Below are positions 40,645-48,924 of a stretch of DNA of 51,233 nucleotides, one piece after another; positions within the stretch are counted from its first letter, which is position 1, and every line of letters begins with the position of its first letter. Source of the DNA: Oscillospiraceae bacterium (GTDB lineage Bacteria > Bacillota > Clostridia > Oscillospirales > Oscillospiraceae); assembly GCA_016296635.1 (NCBI GenBank), contig JAEDIZ010000004.1, forward strand, positions 1 through 51,233, given 5' to 3'. Made by a program: the position numbers and the translations under genes. Below the pieces are notes generated by a model. The model did no database searches and was not told the DNA's origin. It saw nothing but the letters and a program-made list of their open reading frames with translations.

Positions 40645-41925
40645 GTGTCCATGTATCTGACTCCGGAACAGCAGGCAATTCTTGACGGTTCCAAGGGAGA
40701 AACTCTTGCCAAAGTCATGAAAACGCTTGTCATGTTCGGTGAAGCCTTCGGTGCTGACAAAATGGTTCCCGTCACCAGCAAATACAATCATCTCGTCACC
40801 TCTTTCGGTCTCGGTGTTCTGCAGCCAGTCTATGATCTGATGAATCAGCTCATTGACTCAGGCGCTGTCTCCGGTCAGAAATTTACCGCCGATCCCCGTC
40901 CGCTGGATAAGAATGTCCCCACCAACCTGATTCAGGATCTGGTTTTCAAGTTCTTTATGTATAACAAGCAGGATTTCTATGAGGGTCAGCTGCAAAAGCT
41001 TGGACTTCTTGAAAAGGATGCCTTCACCTGCACCTGCTACATGGATGCCGTAGGCAACAAGCCGGAAAAGGGAGATGTCCTTTCCTGGTCTGAATCCTCC
41101 GCCGTTGTCTATGCCAACTCCGTTCTTGGTGCCCGCTGCAACCGGAACTCCGGTATTCTGGACATTATGGGCTCCATTGTCGGCTTTGTTCCGCATTTCG
41201 GTTTACTGACCGATGCAGGGCGCAAGGCCACATGGGTTGTCAGAATTGAAACCACCAAACGTCCCGAAGCGCAGCTGCTCGGCTCTGCCATCGGCATGAA
41301 GGTCATGGAAGAGGTTCCGTATGTTGTCGGCCTCGACAAATGGCTGGGCGAAGAACTGAACGACGCTGCCTGCACCTATCTCAAGGACTTCGGTGCAGCC
41401 ACCGCCTCCAACGGCGCAGTCGGTCTGTATCACATTGCAAATCTGACCCCCGAAGCAAAAGAGCTGGGCGAAAGCCTGATTGCAGAGGGTGCAAAGGAAT
41501 ATGTCATTGATGACGCCGAACTGCAGCGCGTTTATGACAGCTATCCCGTAATTTGGAAAGACCGCAATGCAAAGCCGAAGCTTTGCTTCATGGGCTGCCC
41601 GCATATGAGCCTACAGCAGCTCAAGGACTGGACGACCAAAATTGAGCGCCAGCTCGCGGCAAACGGAAACAAAAAGGTGCTGATTCCCACAGTCTTTACC
41701 GCTGCGCCCGCCGTTCTGAAGGAGTTTGAGAAGACCGAATATGCCGCCCGGCTGAAAGCCACCGGCGTCATCACCTCTTATATCTGCCCGCTGATGTTCA
41801 TGAACAATCCCGTCTGCGGCAAGATGCCGGTCATTACCTCCTCCAATAAGCTGCGCACCTATACCACCGCCCGCTACTATACGGATAACGAGATTCTCGA
41901 TCAGCTGACGAAAGGAGGCAACTGA
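40645..41925 (+). CDS. Aconitase X, large (catalytic) subunit
   Basis: A 426-residue protein of the AcnX/DUF521 family, iron-sulfur dehydratases related to aconitase. It starts MYLTPEQQAILDGSKGETLAKVMKTLV, and has GEAFGADKMVPVTS, SVLGARCNRNSGILDIMGSI with a conserved Cys, and a late FMNNPVCGKMPVITSSNK with another. AcnX enzymes act as mevalonate 5-phosphate dehydratase in archaea or cis-3-hydroxy-L-proline dehydratase in bacteria; neither pathway is evident nearby. GTG at 40645 has AGGAGG nine bases upstream; an ATG two codons later is possible. The small subunit gene follows at once. Confidence 0.85.
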   Translation: MSMYLTPEQQAILDGSKGETLAKVMKTLVMFGEAFGADKMVPVTSKYNHLVTSFGLGVLQPVYDLMNQLIDSGAVSGQKFTADPRPLDKNVPTNLIQDLVFKFFMYNKQDFYEGQLQKLGLLEKDAFTCTCYMDAVGNKPEKGDVLSWSESSAVVYANSVLGARCNRNSGILDIMGSIVGFVPHFGLLTDAGRKATWVVRIETTKRPEAQLLGSAIGMKVMEEVPYVVGLDKWLGEELNDAACTYLKDFGAATASNGAVGLYHIANLTPEAKELGESLIAEGAKEYVIDDAELQRVYDSYPVIWKDRNAKPKLCFMGCPHMSLQQLKDWTTKIERQLAANGNKKVLIPTVFTAAPAVLKEFEKTEYAARLKATGVITSYICPLMFMNNPVCGKMPVITSSNKLRTYTTARYYTDNEILDQLTKGGN

Positions 41926-41927
41926 AT

Positions 41928-42371
41928 ATGAAAACATTTCAGGGCCGCGTTGTAACGCCGGGTACCGCCTCTGCAAAGGCGCTCGTTTCCCACGGCGGCT
42001 TCAACACTTTAGCATCCTTCCAGAAATCTTTGCAGTTCGGCGACAAGACCGCCAAATGCGGCGATCAGAACAATTCTGACCTCTACGGCAAGCCCATGGT
42101 GGGAACTGCTCTCTGCCTGCCGCAGACCATCGGCTCTACCACGGGCGGACTGGTACTTTACTGTGCCTGCGCCATGGGTCGGCAGCCCGCTTGTATGCTG
42201 TTTGCCAATCCCATCGACTCCCTCGCATGTGCCGGTGCAGTTCTGGCAGATGTCTGGCTCGATGGCGTTTGTATGCCCGTTGTTGACAGTCTGGGTGAAG
42301 AATTCCTCAGCTATGTAAAAGACGGCATGACCGTTTCCATCGGCGAAAACGGTGTTGTAACAGTAGAATAA
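41928..42371 (+). CDS. Aconitase X, small (swivelling) subunit
   Basis: A 147-residue protein of the AcnX small-subunit family (DUF126), equivalent to the swivelling domain that closes over the large subunit's active site. It shows FQGRVVTPGTASAKALVSHGGFN, the SDLYGKPMVGTALCLPQTIGSTTGG block, and CMPVVDSL near the C-terminus. It begins two bases after the large-subunit stop with AAAGGAGG upstream, as expected for a heterodimer. A terminator follows. Confidence 0.87.
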   Translation: MKTFQGRVVTPGTASAKALVSHGGFNTLASFQKSLQFGDKTAKCGDQNNSDLYGKPMVGTALCLPQTIGSTTGGLVLYCACAMGRQPACMLFANPIDSLACAGAVLADVWLDGVCMPVVDSLGEEFLSYVKDGMTVSIGENGVVTVE

Positions 42372-42383
42372 AAAACCTATACC

Positions 42384-42428
42384 AACACCCCCTGATGTAG
42401 TTTGATTCCTACATCAGGAGGTGTTTTG
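42384..42428. terminator. Terminator between convergent aconitase X and pncB operons
   Basis: Long stem ACACCCCCTGATGTAG (about 42385-42400) with CTACATCAGGAGGTGT (42409-42424), one mismatch, then TTTTG. It can serve both directions. Confidence 0.88.
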
Positions 42429-42475
42429 TCTGTTTTCTCCGGTTCAGTACAGTCGGAACGAAGGAGTATTCCTTC

Positions 42476-42994
42476 CTATCTTCTGTTTCGGCGTCGCTCA
42501 TAAACTGTTGCAAGACGATTCAGCACAAAGTCACAAAGAAGAAACACTGCATTTCCGAGTATCAGCATAACCAGCATCAGCCACATCTGCGTTTGCCGAA
42601 ACTCCTGTGTCAGAGCATCCAGTTTCAGCACAAAAACCATGATCGCATAGATCGCAAGTACCGCCGCATTAAACCAAGCCAGCTTCACCGGCCATCCGGC
42701 AATCTTTGGCAGTCGGTCGAGTTTCCGTTTCAAAACGGGATAATACCCCAACGCCAGAAACAATCCTGCGATTTCCTTATCCGGCACCAGCAAAACTCCC
42801 AAAACAGCAATGGCAAAGAACGCCGTAACTGCAGCAGTCGCGCCGCATTCCCGGATCAGAATCACCAAAAGATAACTTGCCAGCACCGGGCAGCAGAATG
42901 TGGCTGCAGGGATCAGGGAACCGATTGAAAGAATCAGTACGCCCAATGCCGTCAGCATACCGCACAACGCTATTGTTTTACTCTTGGAGTTCAT
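42476..42994 (-). CDS. Small membrane protein coupled to pncB, possible vitamin (niacin) transporter component
   Basis: A 172-residue integral membrane protein with about five hydrophobic segments. The N-terminus IALCGMLTALGVLILSIGSLIP is like that of ECF-transporter S components and related small vitamin transporters, though it lacks a firm family call. Its ATG (42994) overlaps the pncB stop by 4 bp, so it is translated with nicotinate phosphoribosyltransferase. From that I infer a role in nicotinate uptake. No ECF ATPase is nearby; S components often share a distant one. An unrelated membrane role is possible. Confidence 0.6.
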   Translation of the reverse strand: MNSKSKTIALCGMLTALGVLILSIGSLIPAATFCCPVLASYLLVILIRECGATAAVTAFFAIAVLGVLLVPDKEIAGLFLALGYYPVLKRKLDRLPKIAGWPVKLAWFNAAVLAIYAIMVFVLKLDALTQEFRQTQMWLMLVMLILGNAVFLLCDFVLNRLATVYERRRNRR

Positions 42995-44445
42995 CGATTG
43001 TTCCTGCGCAGCAGGTCATACTTGATATCCCACAGCTTCTGAGAAAGATCCACATAGAAGGTATGCGGATTGTCGAAGCGCTTGACTTCATCCCAAAGCG
43101 TATCCACCTGCTCTGCGCAGTAGTTTTTGATTTCCTCCAAAGTCGGCAGTTTATAAACCAGCTCGCCGTTTTTGAAAATCGGCACCAACATTTCCTTGGC
43201 GGTAAAGTCATAGACGGTTTTCCGCTTCCATGTTGCATCGGGATCGAAAATTTCCATATTCTTACTGTCATCTACGGTTTCATCATAGACGCAGAGATAA
43301 TCTGCAATTGCCTTGCCGGTATCGTTGCCAAAGAAACGGTACAACTTTTTGAAGTGCGGGTTCGTGATCTTACCCACATTTTCGCTGATCTTGATCTTGG
43401 GAATGATCTCGCCCTGCTCGGTTTCCACTGCAGTCAGCTTGTAAACGCCGCCGAACACGGGTTCGGATCTCGCCGTAATCAGGCGCTCGCCGACGCCGAA
43501 CAGATCGATCTCAGCCCCCTGCGTCATGAGATCCCGGATAATATACTCGTCAAGAGAATTGGAAACGGAGATCTTGCACTCCTCCCAACCGGCCTCGTCC
43601 AGCATTTTTCTTGCCTGCTTGGTCAGATAGGTCATATCGCCGGAATCCAGACGGATGCCGCACTTTTTGATGCCGAGGGGTTTCAGAACCTCGTTGAAGG
43701 CACGGATTGCATTCGGCACACCGGACTTCAGCGTATTGTAGGTATCAACAAGCAGCGTTGCATTATTGGGATACACCTGACAGTAGGTCTTGAAAGCTTC
43801 ATACTCCGAATCGAACATCTGCACCCAGGAATGGGCCATAGTACCGCCTGCGGGAACACCGTAGAGCTGGTCGGAAATGGTGCAGGCCGTGCCTGCGCAG
43901 CCGCCGATATAAGCCGCTCTCGCACCGAGAACCGCGCCGTCACCGCCCTGCGCGCGGCGCGAACCGAATTCCAGAACCGTTCTGCCCTGCGCTGCGCGAA
44001 CAACGCGGTTCGCCTTTGTTGCGATCAGGCTCTGATGGTTCAGTTCAAGCAGCAAAAATGTTTCCACCAGCTGTGCCTCGATGGCTCTGGCTCTGACCGT
44101 CATGATCGGCTCACGCGGGAAAATCGGTGTGCCCTCTGGTACTGCCCAGATATCACCGGTAAAACGAAAATCCTTCAGGGAATCAAGGAATTCCTCACTG
44201 AACAGCTTTTTACTGCGCAGGAACGCAATGTCCTCCTCGCCGAAATGAAGCTCCTGAATATATTTTACAACCTGCTCCAAACCGGCTGCGATGGCAAAGC
44301 CTCCGCCGTCCGGAATGTTGCGGAAAAATACATCAAAATAGGTGATGCGATTCTGCTGATTGCTTTGGAAATAGCCGTTGGCCATGGTAAGCTCATAGAA
44401 ATCGCAAAGCATGGTCAGATTGATCTTCTGATCGGATGTCATCAT
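42991..44445 (-). CDS. pncB: Nicotinate phosphoribosyltransferase
   Basis: A 484-residue enzyme of NAD salvage, joining nicotinate to PRPP to give nicotinate mononucleotide. Signature parts: LCDFYELTMANGYF, AIAAGLEQVVKYI, EFGSRRAQGGDGAVLGARAAYIGG, GTMAHSWVQMF (catalytic His region) and GIRLDSGDMTYLTKQ. Length suits the Firmicutes type. The start at 44445 has GAGGAG eight bases upstream. A promoter-like TTGTTT-16-TACAAT is read upstream (44496-44523, minus). The downstream membrane gene is coupled. Confidence 0.95.
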   Translation of the reverse strand: MMTSDQKINLTMLCDFYELTMANGYFQSNQQNRITYFDVFFRNIPDGGGFAIAAGLEQVVKYIQELHFGEEDIAFLRSKKLFSEEFLDSLKDFRFTGDIWAVPEGTPIFPREPIMTVRARAIEAQLVETFLLLELNHQSLIATKANRVVRAAQGRTVLEFGSRRAQGGDGAVLGARAAYIGGCAGTACTISDQLYGVPAGGTMAHSWVQMFDSEYEAFKTYCQVYPNNATLLVDTYNTLKSGVPNAIRAFNEVLKPLGIKKCGIRLDSGDMTYLTKQARKMLDEAGWEECKISVSNSLDEYIIRDLMTQGAEIDLFGVGERLITARSEPVFGGVYKLTAVETEQGEIIPKIKISENVGKITNPHFKKLYRFFGNDTGKAIADYLCVYDETVDDSKNMEIFDPDATWKRKTVYDFTAKEMLVPIFKNGELVYKLPTLEEIKNYCAEQVDTLWDEVKRFDNPHTFYVDLSQKLWDIKYDLLRRNNR

Positions 44446-44495
44446 GTGTGCTGCTCCTCTTATTTATCCGCCAATGCGGAATTTTTTCTATCGCA

Positions 44496-44523
44496 ATTGT
44501 ACCATATGCACAGGAAAAAACAA
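44496..44523 (-). promoter_or_regulatory. Candidate promoter of pncB
   Basis: On the minus strand TTGTTT (44518-44523), a 16-base spacer, TACAAT (44496-44501); ~50 bases ahead of the start codon. Confidence 0.5.
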
Positions 44524-44545
44524 CTGTTTCTTCCTGCGATACTCT

Positions 44546-45151
44546 TTACAGGCTGATCAGTTCCCTCGCTCGGACAACCTTGGACTTTTTCTGTTCAGAG
44601 AGGTTGTACTTTTCCTGCAGTTTCCGTGCAAAGGTCAGCATGGTCTCTTCGTTTCCAGCGGTCAGTTCCAGTTCCATCTCACAAAGAGGTGCCGACTTTC
44701 CGGTCGCCGTAAACTGTCCAACATCGCCGCAAAGATCACATCTTGTTCCATCCTCAAACTTGAGAACCGCAAGAATTCTTGTAAACGATACGCCGCAGAT
44801 CGGCATCAGGCCTGCTTCCAGATACGTTTCCAGTTCCTGCGGCGCGCCGTCCTGCATGAGCAGTGGAACCGCATCTTCAAGGTAGCTTCCCTCCACGTTC
44901 CACTCGCCTCTGGCATATCCCTCGCCGGGCGTCTTGACCGTCACGACAGATGTGTCATTTTCTTTTCGGATCCGAAGCATCCATTTCTGTGAAGCAAGGG
45001 CGCCGTCTTCCGTATCAAAGTATGTCGTTTCCATTTTGATATAGCGGTAATTGGACTCTTCCATGTTCTCCCGGATCATCAGATCGCAGAGCATGCAGTC
45101 AAGCAGCTGCAGATCGTCCACTGCAAATTTGATTTCAAACTCTGTTGCCAC
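44546..45151 (-). CDS. CYTH-domain (triphosphate tunnel metalloenzyme) protein
   Basis: A 201-residue CYTH protein, a fold that binds triphosphates and divalent metals inside a beta-barrel tunnel. The N-terminal ExExK-type motif is EFEIKF; further charged strands are YFDTEDGALASQKWMLRIRKEN, VTVKTPGEG and CEMELEL. Members act as adenylate cyclases, thiamine triphosphatases or inorganic triphosphatases; the last is most common in Clostridia, but the substrate is not shown by sequence. GTG at 45151 is favoured, with AAAGG ten bases upstream; a GTG three codons earlier is possible. It may share a transcript with pncB. Confidence 0.82.
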   Translation of the reverse strand: MATEFEIKFAVDDLQLLDCMLCDLMIRENMEESNYRYIKMETTYFDTEDGALASQKWMLRIRKENDTSVVTVKTPGEGYARGEWNVEGSYLEDAVPLLMQDGAPQELETYLEAGLMPICGVSFTRILAVLKFEDGTRCDLCGDVGQFTATGKSAPLCEMELELTAGNEETMLTFARKLQEKYNLSEQKKSKVVRARELISL

Positions 45152-45302
45152 AATCGTCACACCTTTCTTTCCAATATTCTATCCCTTTTTCCGCCATCTT
45201 TCAAGCATCATTGCGCTCCGCCATTTCCCTTCCTATTTCCCGACAGCTTCTTTTGGGGAATCAAGTTACGATCACGGAAACAGAAGCGGGAGGGGCGCAG
45301 CC

Positions 45303-47345
45303 ATGAAGAAAACCGGAATTGAAAAAATGATAGACAGCTGCACGGCGGCAGTGAGAAGCAGCGACCGCCTTCTCCTTATCACTCAAAGCTTCTGCGCAGC
45401 TGCCGCAGGTTTTCTGTTATCAGGCATCACATTGCTTACAAGACCCGTTCCGCTGGCGCTGGCGTTTCTCGCCGCCTTTCCTTTCGGTCTTCCCGCTGTT
45501 CTCGCCTTCGCCGCTTCTGCCGGCGGATATCTGTTTTTTTGGGGACTGGCGGATGCTCTGCTGTTTTTGGGCGCCGGTTTTCTGATTCTGTCCGGGCTGT
45601 GCATCTTCCGCGATCTTCTGCCCGCGCAGCGGCAATGGTTTGTTCCCATTACCGCAGGGCTTCTGTTTCTTCTGATCGGTCTTGTCCTTCTGACCGGCCG
45701 CGACTTTTCCGTGCAGTCTGTTATGTTTCTTATGATGCATACCGTGCTTGTGATACTGGGTGCAAGAACCTTCTCTGCTGCCCTCTCCGGCAGTCTGGCC
45801 GGGCGAGGTCTGCTGCTTCTGTGTATCGCCGCCGGATGTATCCGCTTCTGCCTTCCGGGCGTTCTTCCCGTGGGTGTGATTTTGATCTGCGGCGCGGTTT
45901 TCTTTTTCCTTCCGCAAAAGCGGCATCTGAAAATCGCCGCATTCTGCGGTCTGATGCTGGATCTATGCTGGCAGCCCGGCTTCACGGTTACGGGATGCCT
46001 GATTCTCGCCGCATCACTCACCGCAGCGGCGGATTTATCCTCCCGCGCGCTGCGCTTCATTTTCTATAACGGCATAATTCTCTCCTGCATTTTATTTTTA
46101 GGCGGCAGCGGCGGTGTTTTCTTTGTCTGCAGCATGATCGGAAGTCTGCTTTCGCTGACTGTCCCCGCTCGTTTCCTGCCGGTAGAGCCTGCGCCGTGTG
46201 CGCTCAACACGCAGACGCTCTCCCGTTTTGCAGCCGTCTTTTCGGAAACCGCGCAGCTTCTCCACACAGAAGCTGCCGCCCAGCTGGAACCGCAAACTGC
46301 CGCGGTTTTTGACAAAGCGGCAGATGAAGTCTGCAGCAGCTGCGCAAGATACGCAGAATGCTGGCATGTGCATGCCTCCGAGACCTACCATGCGCTTTCT
46401 CTGAGCGCCGGACGCATTCTCAGCCGCGGCAGCGCATGCCGCGATGATCTGCCTCCGGTTTTTCAGCAGCGATGTCTTCGCATCGGCAGCTTTCTTGCCG
46501 CAGTCAACGATGCTCTTGATATGCAGCTGACAAGAAGGCAGTATCTTCTGCGTCTGCGTGAAACGCGAACGGTCATTTCCGATGCATTTTTCTCCATGGC
46601 GCAGGTTTTTTCTTCCTTTGCAGACGAGCGGCTGCCGGAAACTTCCACGCCTCATGCCTTTTATCCGGAACTGGGCTTTCGCGCGGTGGGTATGCGCGGC
46701 GCATCCATTTCCGGAGACCGGGGCGCCAGCTTTCAGCTGGAAGAATGGTATTATCTGATTCTTTGTGACGGCATGGGCACCGGCCCGGATGCGGCGCAGG
46801 AATCCGCGTACACGATCTCGCTTCTCAAAACGCTGATCGAAACCGGCTTTGACGCGCAGGCTGCACTTTCCATGCTGAACGGATTCTATGTTCTTTTGGA
46901 TCACGGCGGTTTTTCCTCCGTCGATCTTCTGCAGCTGAGTCTTGTGACCGGCGAAGGTTTTCTGCATAAATGGGGCAGCGCCCCTTCCTACCTGAAGCAG
47001 GACGGATATGTCAAAAAAATCGGGACAGCCTCACCGCCGCCGGGGCTTTCCGCGGGAGAGACACAGAAAGCAGCGTGCACAAGACTGTCCTTACAGCAAG
47101 GAGAGCAGTTGGTTCTCTGCAGCGATGGAGCCGCCGGTCCGCAGGCAGAGCAGTATCTGCGCAAATGCGGCAGCCTTTCCGCCCGCGATCTGGCATCCGG
47201 GGTTGTTGCCGCCGGAGAGCAGGCGGATCCGGATGACCGGATGGCTGCAGTTCTTTCTTTGCATCCGGTCCCCATTCGTCCCAAGCATAGCATACGGACC
47301 GCGCAGATTCTGTCAAAGCAGCGCGAACGCATCCATACTTCCTGA
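45303..47345 (+). CDS. spoIIE: Stage II sporulation protein E (SpoIIE)
   Basis: A 680-residue membrane phosphatase that dephosphorylates SpoIIAA and so switches on sigma F in the forespore. About ten transmembrane segments fill residues ~20-300, a linker carries the Cys pattern SSCARYAECW, and the C-terminal PP2C domain (~460-670) shows GASISGDRGASFQLEEWYYLILCDGMGTGPDA and LCSDGAAG. It is shorter than Bacillus SpoIIE (~827), as many clostridial forms are. The ATG at 45303 has GGGAGGGG eight bases upstream; a longer upstream frame lacks homology and overlaps the CYTH gene. Its presence shows the host can sporulate, which matters for the split SASP gene. Confidence 0.92.
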   Translation: MKKTGIEKMIDSCTAAVRSSDRLLLITQSFCAAAAGFLLSGITLLTRPVPLALAFLAAFPFGLPAVLAFAASAGGYLFFWGLADALLFLGAGFLILSGLCIFRDLLPAQRQWFVPITAGLLFLLIGLVLLTGRDFSVQSVMFLMMHTVLVILGARTFSAALSGSLAGRGLLLLCIAAGCIRFCLPGVLPVGVILICGAVFFFLPQKRHLKIAAFCGLMLDLCWQPGFTVTGCLILAASLTAAADLSSRALRFIFYNGIILSCILFLGGSGGVFFVCSMIGSLLSLTVPARFLPVEPAPCALNTQTLSRFAAVFSETAQLLHTEAAAQLEPQTAAVFDKAADEVCSSCARYAECWHVHASETYHALSLSAGRILSRGSACRDDLPPVFQQRCLRIGSFLAAVNDALDMQLTRRQYLLRLRETRTVISDAFFSMAQVFSSFADERLPETSTPHAFYPELGFRAVGMRGASISGDRGASFQLEEWYYLILCDGMGTGPDAAQESAYTISLLKTLIETGFDAQAALSMLNGFYVLLDHGGFSSVDLLQLSLVTGEGFLHKWGSAPSYLKQDGYVKKIGTASPPPGLSAGETQKAACTRLSLQQGEQLVLCSDGAAGPQAEQYLRKCGSLSARDLASGVVAAGEQADPDDRMAAVLSLHPVPIRPKHSIRTAQILSKQRERIHTS

Positions 47346-47353
47346 AAAACAGA

Positions 47354-47389
47354 ACCGGCACCGGATCAAATCCGATGCCGGTCTTTTCT
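47354..47389. terminator. Terminator of spoIIE
   Basis: Arms ACCGGCACCGGA (47354-47365) and TCCGATGCCGGT (47371-47382), one mismatch, then CTTTTCTTT. It lies at the end of the convergent small membrane-protein gene as well. Confidence 0.8.
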
Positions 47390-47653
47390 TTATCTCGGAA
47401 GCAATCTGTAAATGAAATCCGGAGCGATCCCCATCAGGCTTAATACAATGCAAAGCACGATCACAATCAGATAAATGCAGAAAAAACTGCGTGCAAAATT
47501 ACGCTTGTTCAGATTCTTGCTGTCGATCGCATGGCAGATCAAAAAGATCCATCCGACCAGCGGCAGGGCATACAAAATCTCCAGTCCGAAATACTGCCAA
47601 GGTGACAGCGGCTTATAGGCCTCCGGCAGATGTCTCTGTTCAAAATCGTTCAT
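47390..47653 (-). CDS. Small membrane protein (two-helix)
   Basis: An 87-residue protein with two hydrophobic helices (YFGLEILYALPLVGWIFLICHAI and SFFCIYLIVIVLCIVLSLMG) split by the basic turn SKNLNKRNFAR. The pattern LEILYALPLVGWIFLI...IDSKNLNKRNFARS is common to small conserved Clostridia proteins of unknown role. GGAGG lies four or seven bases before tandem ATGs. No partner is suggested beyond its closeness to the AKR gene. Confidence 0.75.
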   Translation of the reverse strand: MNDFEQRHLPEAYKPLSPWQYFGLEILYALPLVGWIFLICHAIDSKNLNKRNFARSFFCIYLIVIVLCIVLSLMGIAPDFIYRLLPR

Positions 47654-47682
47654 CATTCAGCCTCCAAATAGCATTCTATCTC

Positions 47683-48867
47683 TTATTGTCTGTTCTGATT
47701 TTTTCTATTTTCCTCTTCCCGCTGTTTGCAGATCAGCGCCCAGTTCGGGCCTTTTTTCAAGCGCTCTGCAAAATCCGCCATCGCCGCCGGAATATCGATC
47801 TTCTGCGGGCAGACCTGCGCGCAGGCGCCGCAGCCGATGCAGGCCGAGGGGCGCTTTTCCTCGGGCAGCGCATCCATCTGCATGGGCACCGTGAATCCGG
47901 CCTGATAACGAAAATCGTTATAGGCGTGCAGCAGCATGGGGATATCCAGTTCCATGGGGCAGCCGTCGCAGCAATAGCGGCAGGCCGTGCAGGGCAGCGC
48001 ATTTTTAAGGCTCTCTGCCAGATTCAGCAGCAGTTTGTTCTCTTCCCTGCTGAGCGGTTTTTCATCGGAGAAGGTGCGGATGTTGTCCTCCATCTGCGCC
48101 ATATTGGACATACCGCTCAAAATCATTCTGACGTTGGGCAGTTGCTGCAGCCAGCGGAAAGCCCATGCCGCGATACTCTCATTCGGACGAAGATTCTTCA
48201 TGGATTGTTCCTGCACTTCATTCAGCTGTGCAAGCTTTCCGCCCCGTACCGGTTCCATGACCCACACGGGAATCTGGCGTTCAGTAAGAAGCTCATACTT
48301 CCGTTTCGCATCCTGCAGCGTCCAGTCGAGATAATTCAGCTGGATCTGACAAAAATCCATCTCATCCCCGCAAAAATCCAAAAATTTCTCCAAAGTATCC
48401 GGTCTGGCGTGGGTAGAAAAGCCGAGATGACGGATCCTGCCGAGGCGTTTCTGCTCCAAAAAATACGGGAGGATGCCCCATTTCGGATCTGTATACACAT
48501 CTATATCATTTTCGCAGACATTATGCAGAAGATAGAAATCAAAATAATCTACGCCGCATTTTTTCAGCTGCTCTTCAAAAATCTCTTCCGGATGATACTC
48601 TGCTGTAGGCTGGTGACCGGGATATTTTGTGGCAAGGCAGTAGCTTTCTCGCGGATACTTTGAAAGCGCTTTTCCGACGGCGCGCTCGCTCATACCGCCG
48701 TGATAGGGATATGCCGTATCGAAGTAGTTCACGCCATGAGAAAGCGCATACGCCACCATTCGATCAAGTTCTTCCTCATCGATACGCTCATCCTCACGGA
48801 CGGGAAGCCGCATGGTGCCAAAGCCAAGCCTTGAGGCTGACAGTTCCGGAAATGCACGGTTGCTCAT
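47683..48867 (-). CDS. Aldo/keto reductase with C-terminal 4Fe-4S ferredoxin domain
   Basis: A 394-residue redox enzyme. The N-terminal AKR barrel (to about 280) shows LGFGTMRLPV, NYFDTAYPYHGGMSERAVGKAL (Asp and Tyr of the catalytic tetrad), CLATKYPG and DFYLLHNV. The C-terminal part has two cysteine sets, CTACRYCCDGCPM and CIGCGACAQVCP, typical of 4Fe-4S clusters. Such fused AKRs are frequent in anaerobes; the substrate is unknown. The ATG at 48867 has AAGGAG seven bases upstream. Confidence 0.9.
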   Translation of the reverse strand: MSNRAFPELSASRLGFGTMRLPVREDERIDEEELDRMVAYALSHGVNYFDTAYPYHGGMSERAVGKALSKYPRESYCLATKYPGHQPTAEYHPEEIFEEQLKKCGVDYFDFYLLHNVCENDIDVYTDPKWGILPYFLEQKRLGRIRHLGFSTHARPDTLEKFLDFCGDEMDFCQIQLNYLDWTLQDAKRKYELLTERQIPVWVMEPVRGGKLAQLNEVQEQSMKNLRPNESIAAWAFRWLQQLPNVRMILSGMSNMAQMEDNIRTFSDEKPLSREENKLLLNLAESLKNALPCTACRYCCDGCPMELDIPMLLHAYNDFRYQAGFTVPMQMDALPEEKRPSACIGCGACAQVCPQKIDIPAAMADFAERLKKGPNWALICKQREEENRKNQNRQ

Positions 48868-48890
48868 TTTTCTGCTCCTTTCTTTGTGAA

Positions 48891-48920
48891 AAGCGCGCAC
48901 TGATCTGTGCGCGCTTTTTG
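48891..48920. terminator. Hairpin between the clostripain and AKR genes
   Basis: Perfect arms AAGCGCGCAC (48891-48900) and GTGCGCGCTT (48907-48916). It follows the clostripain stop on the minus strand, with TTTTC after the stem; the plus direction also has a T-run. Confidence 0.75.
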
Positions 48921-48924
48921 TTCT

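Noticed and set aside
45051..47345. A longer SpoIIE frame starting upstream at 45051
   Set aside because: The extension overlaps the CYTH gene on the other strand and lacks SpoIIE similarity; GGGAGGGG supports the ATG at 45303.
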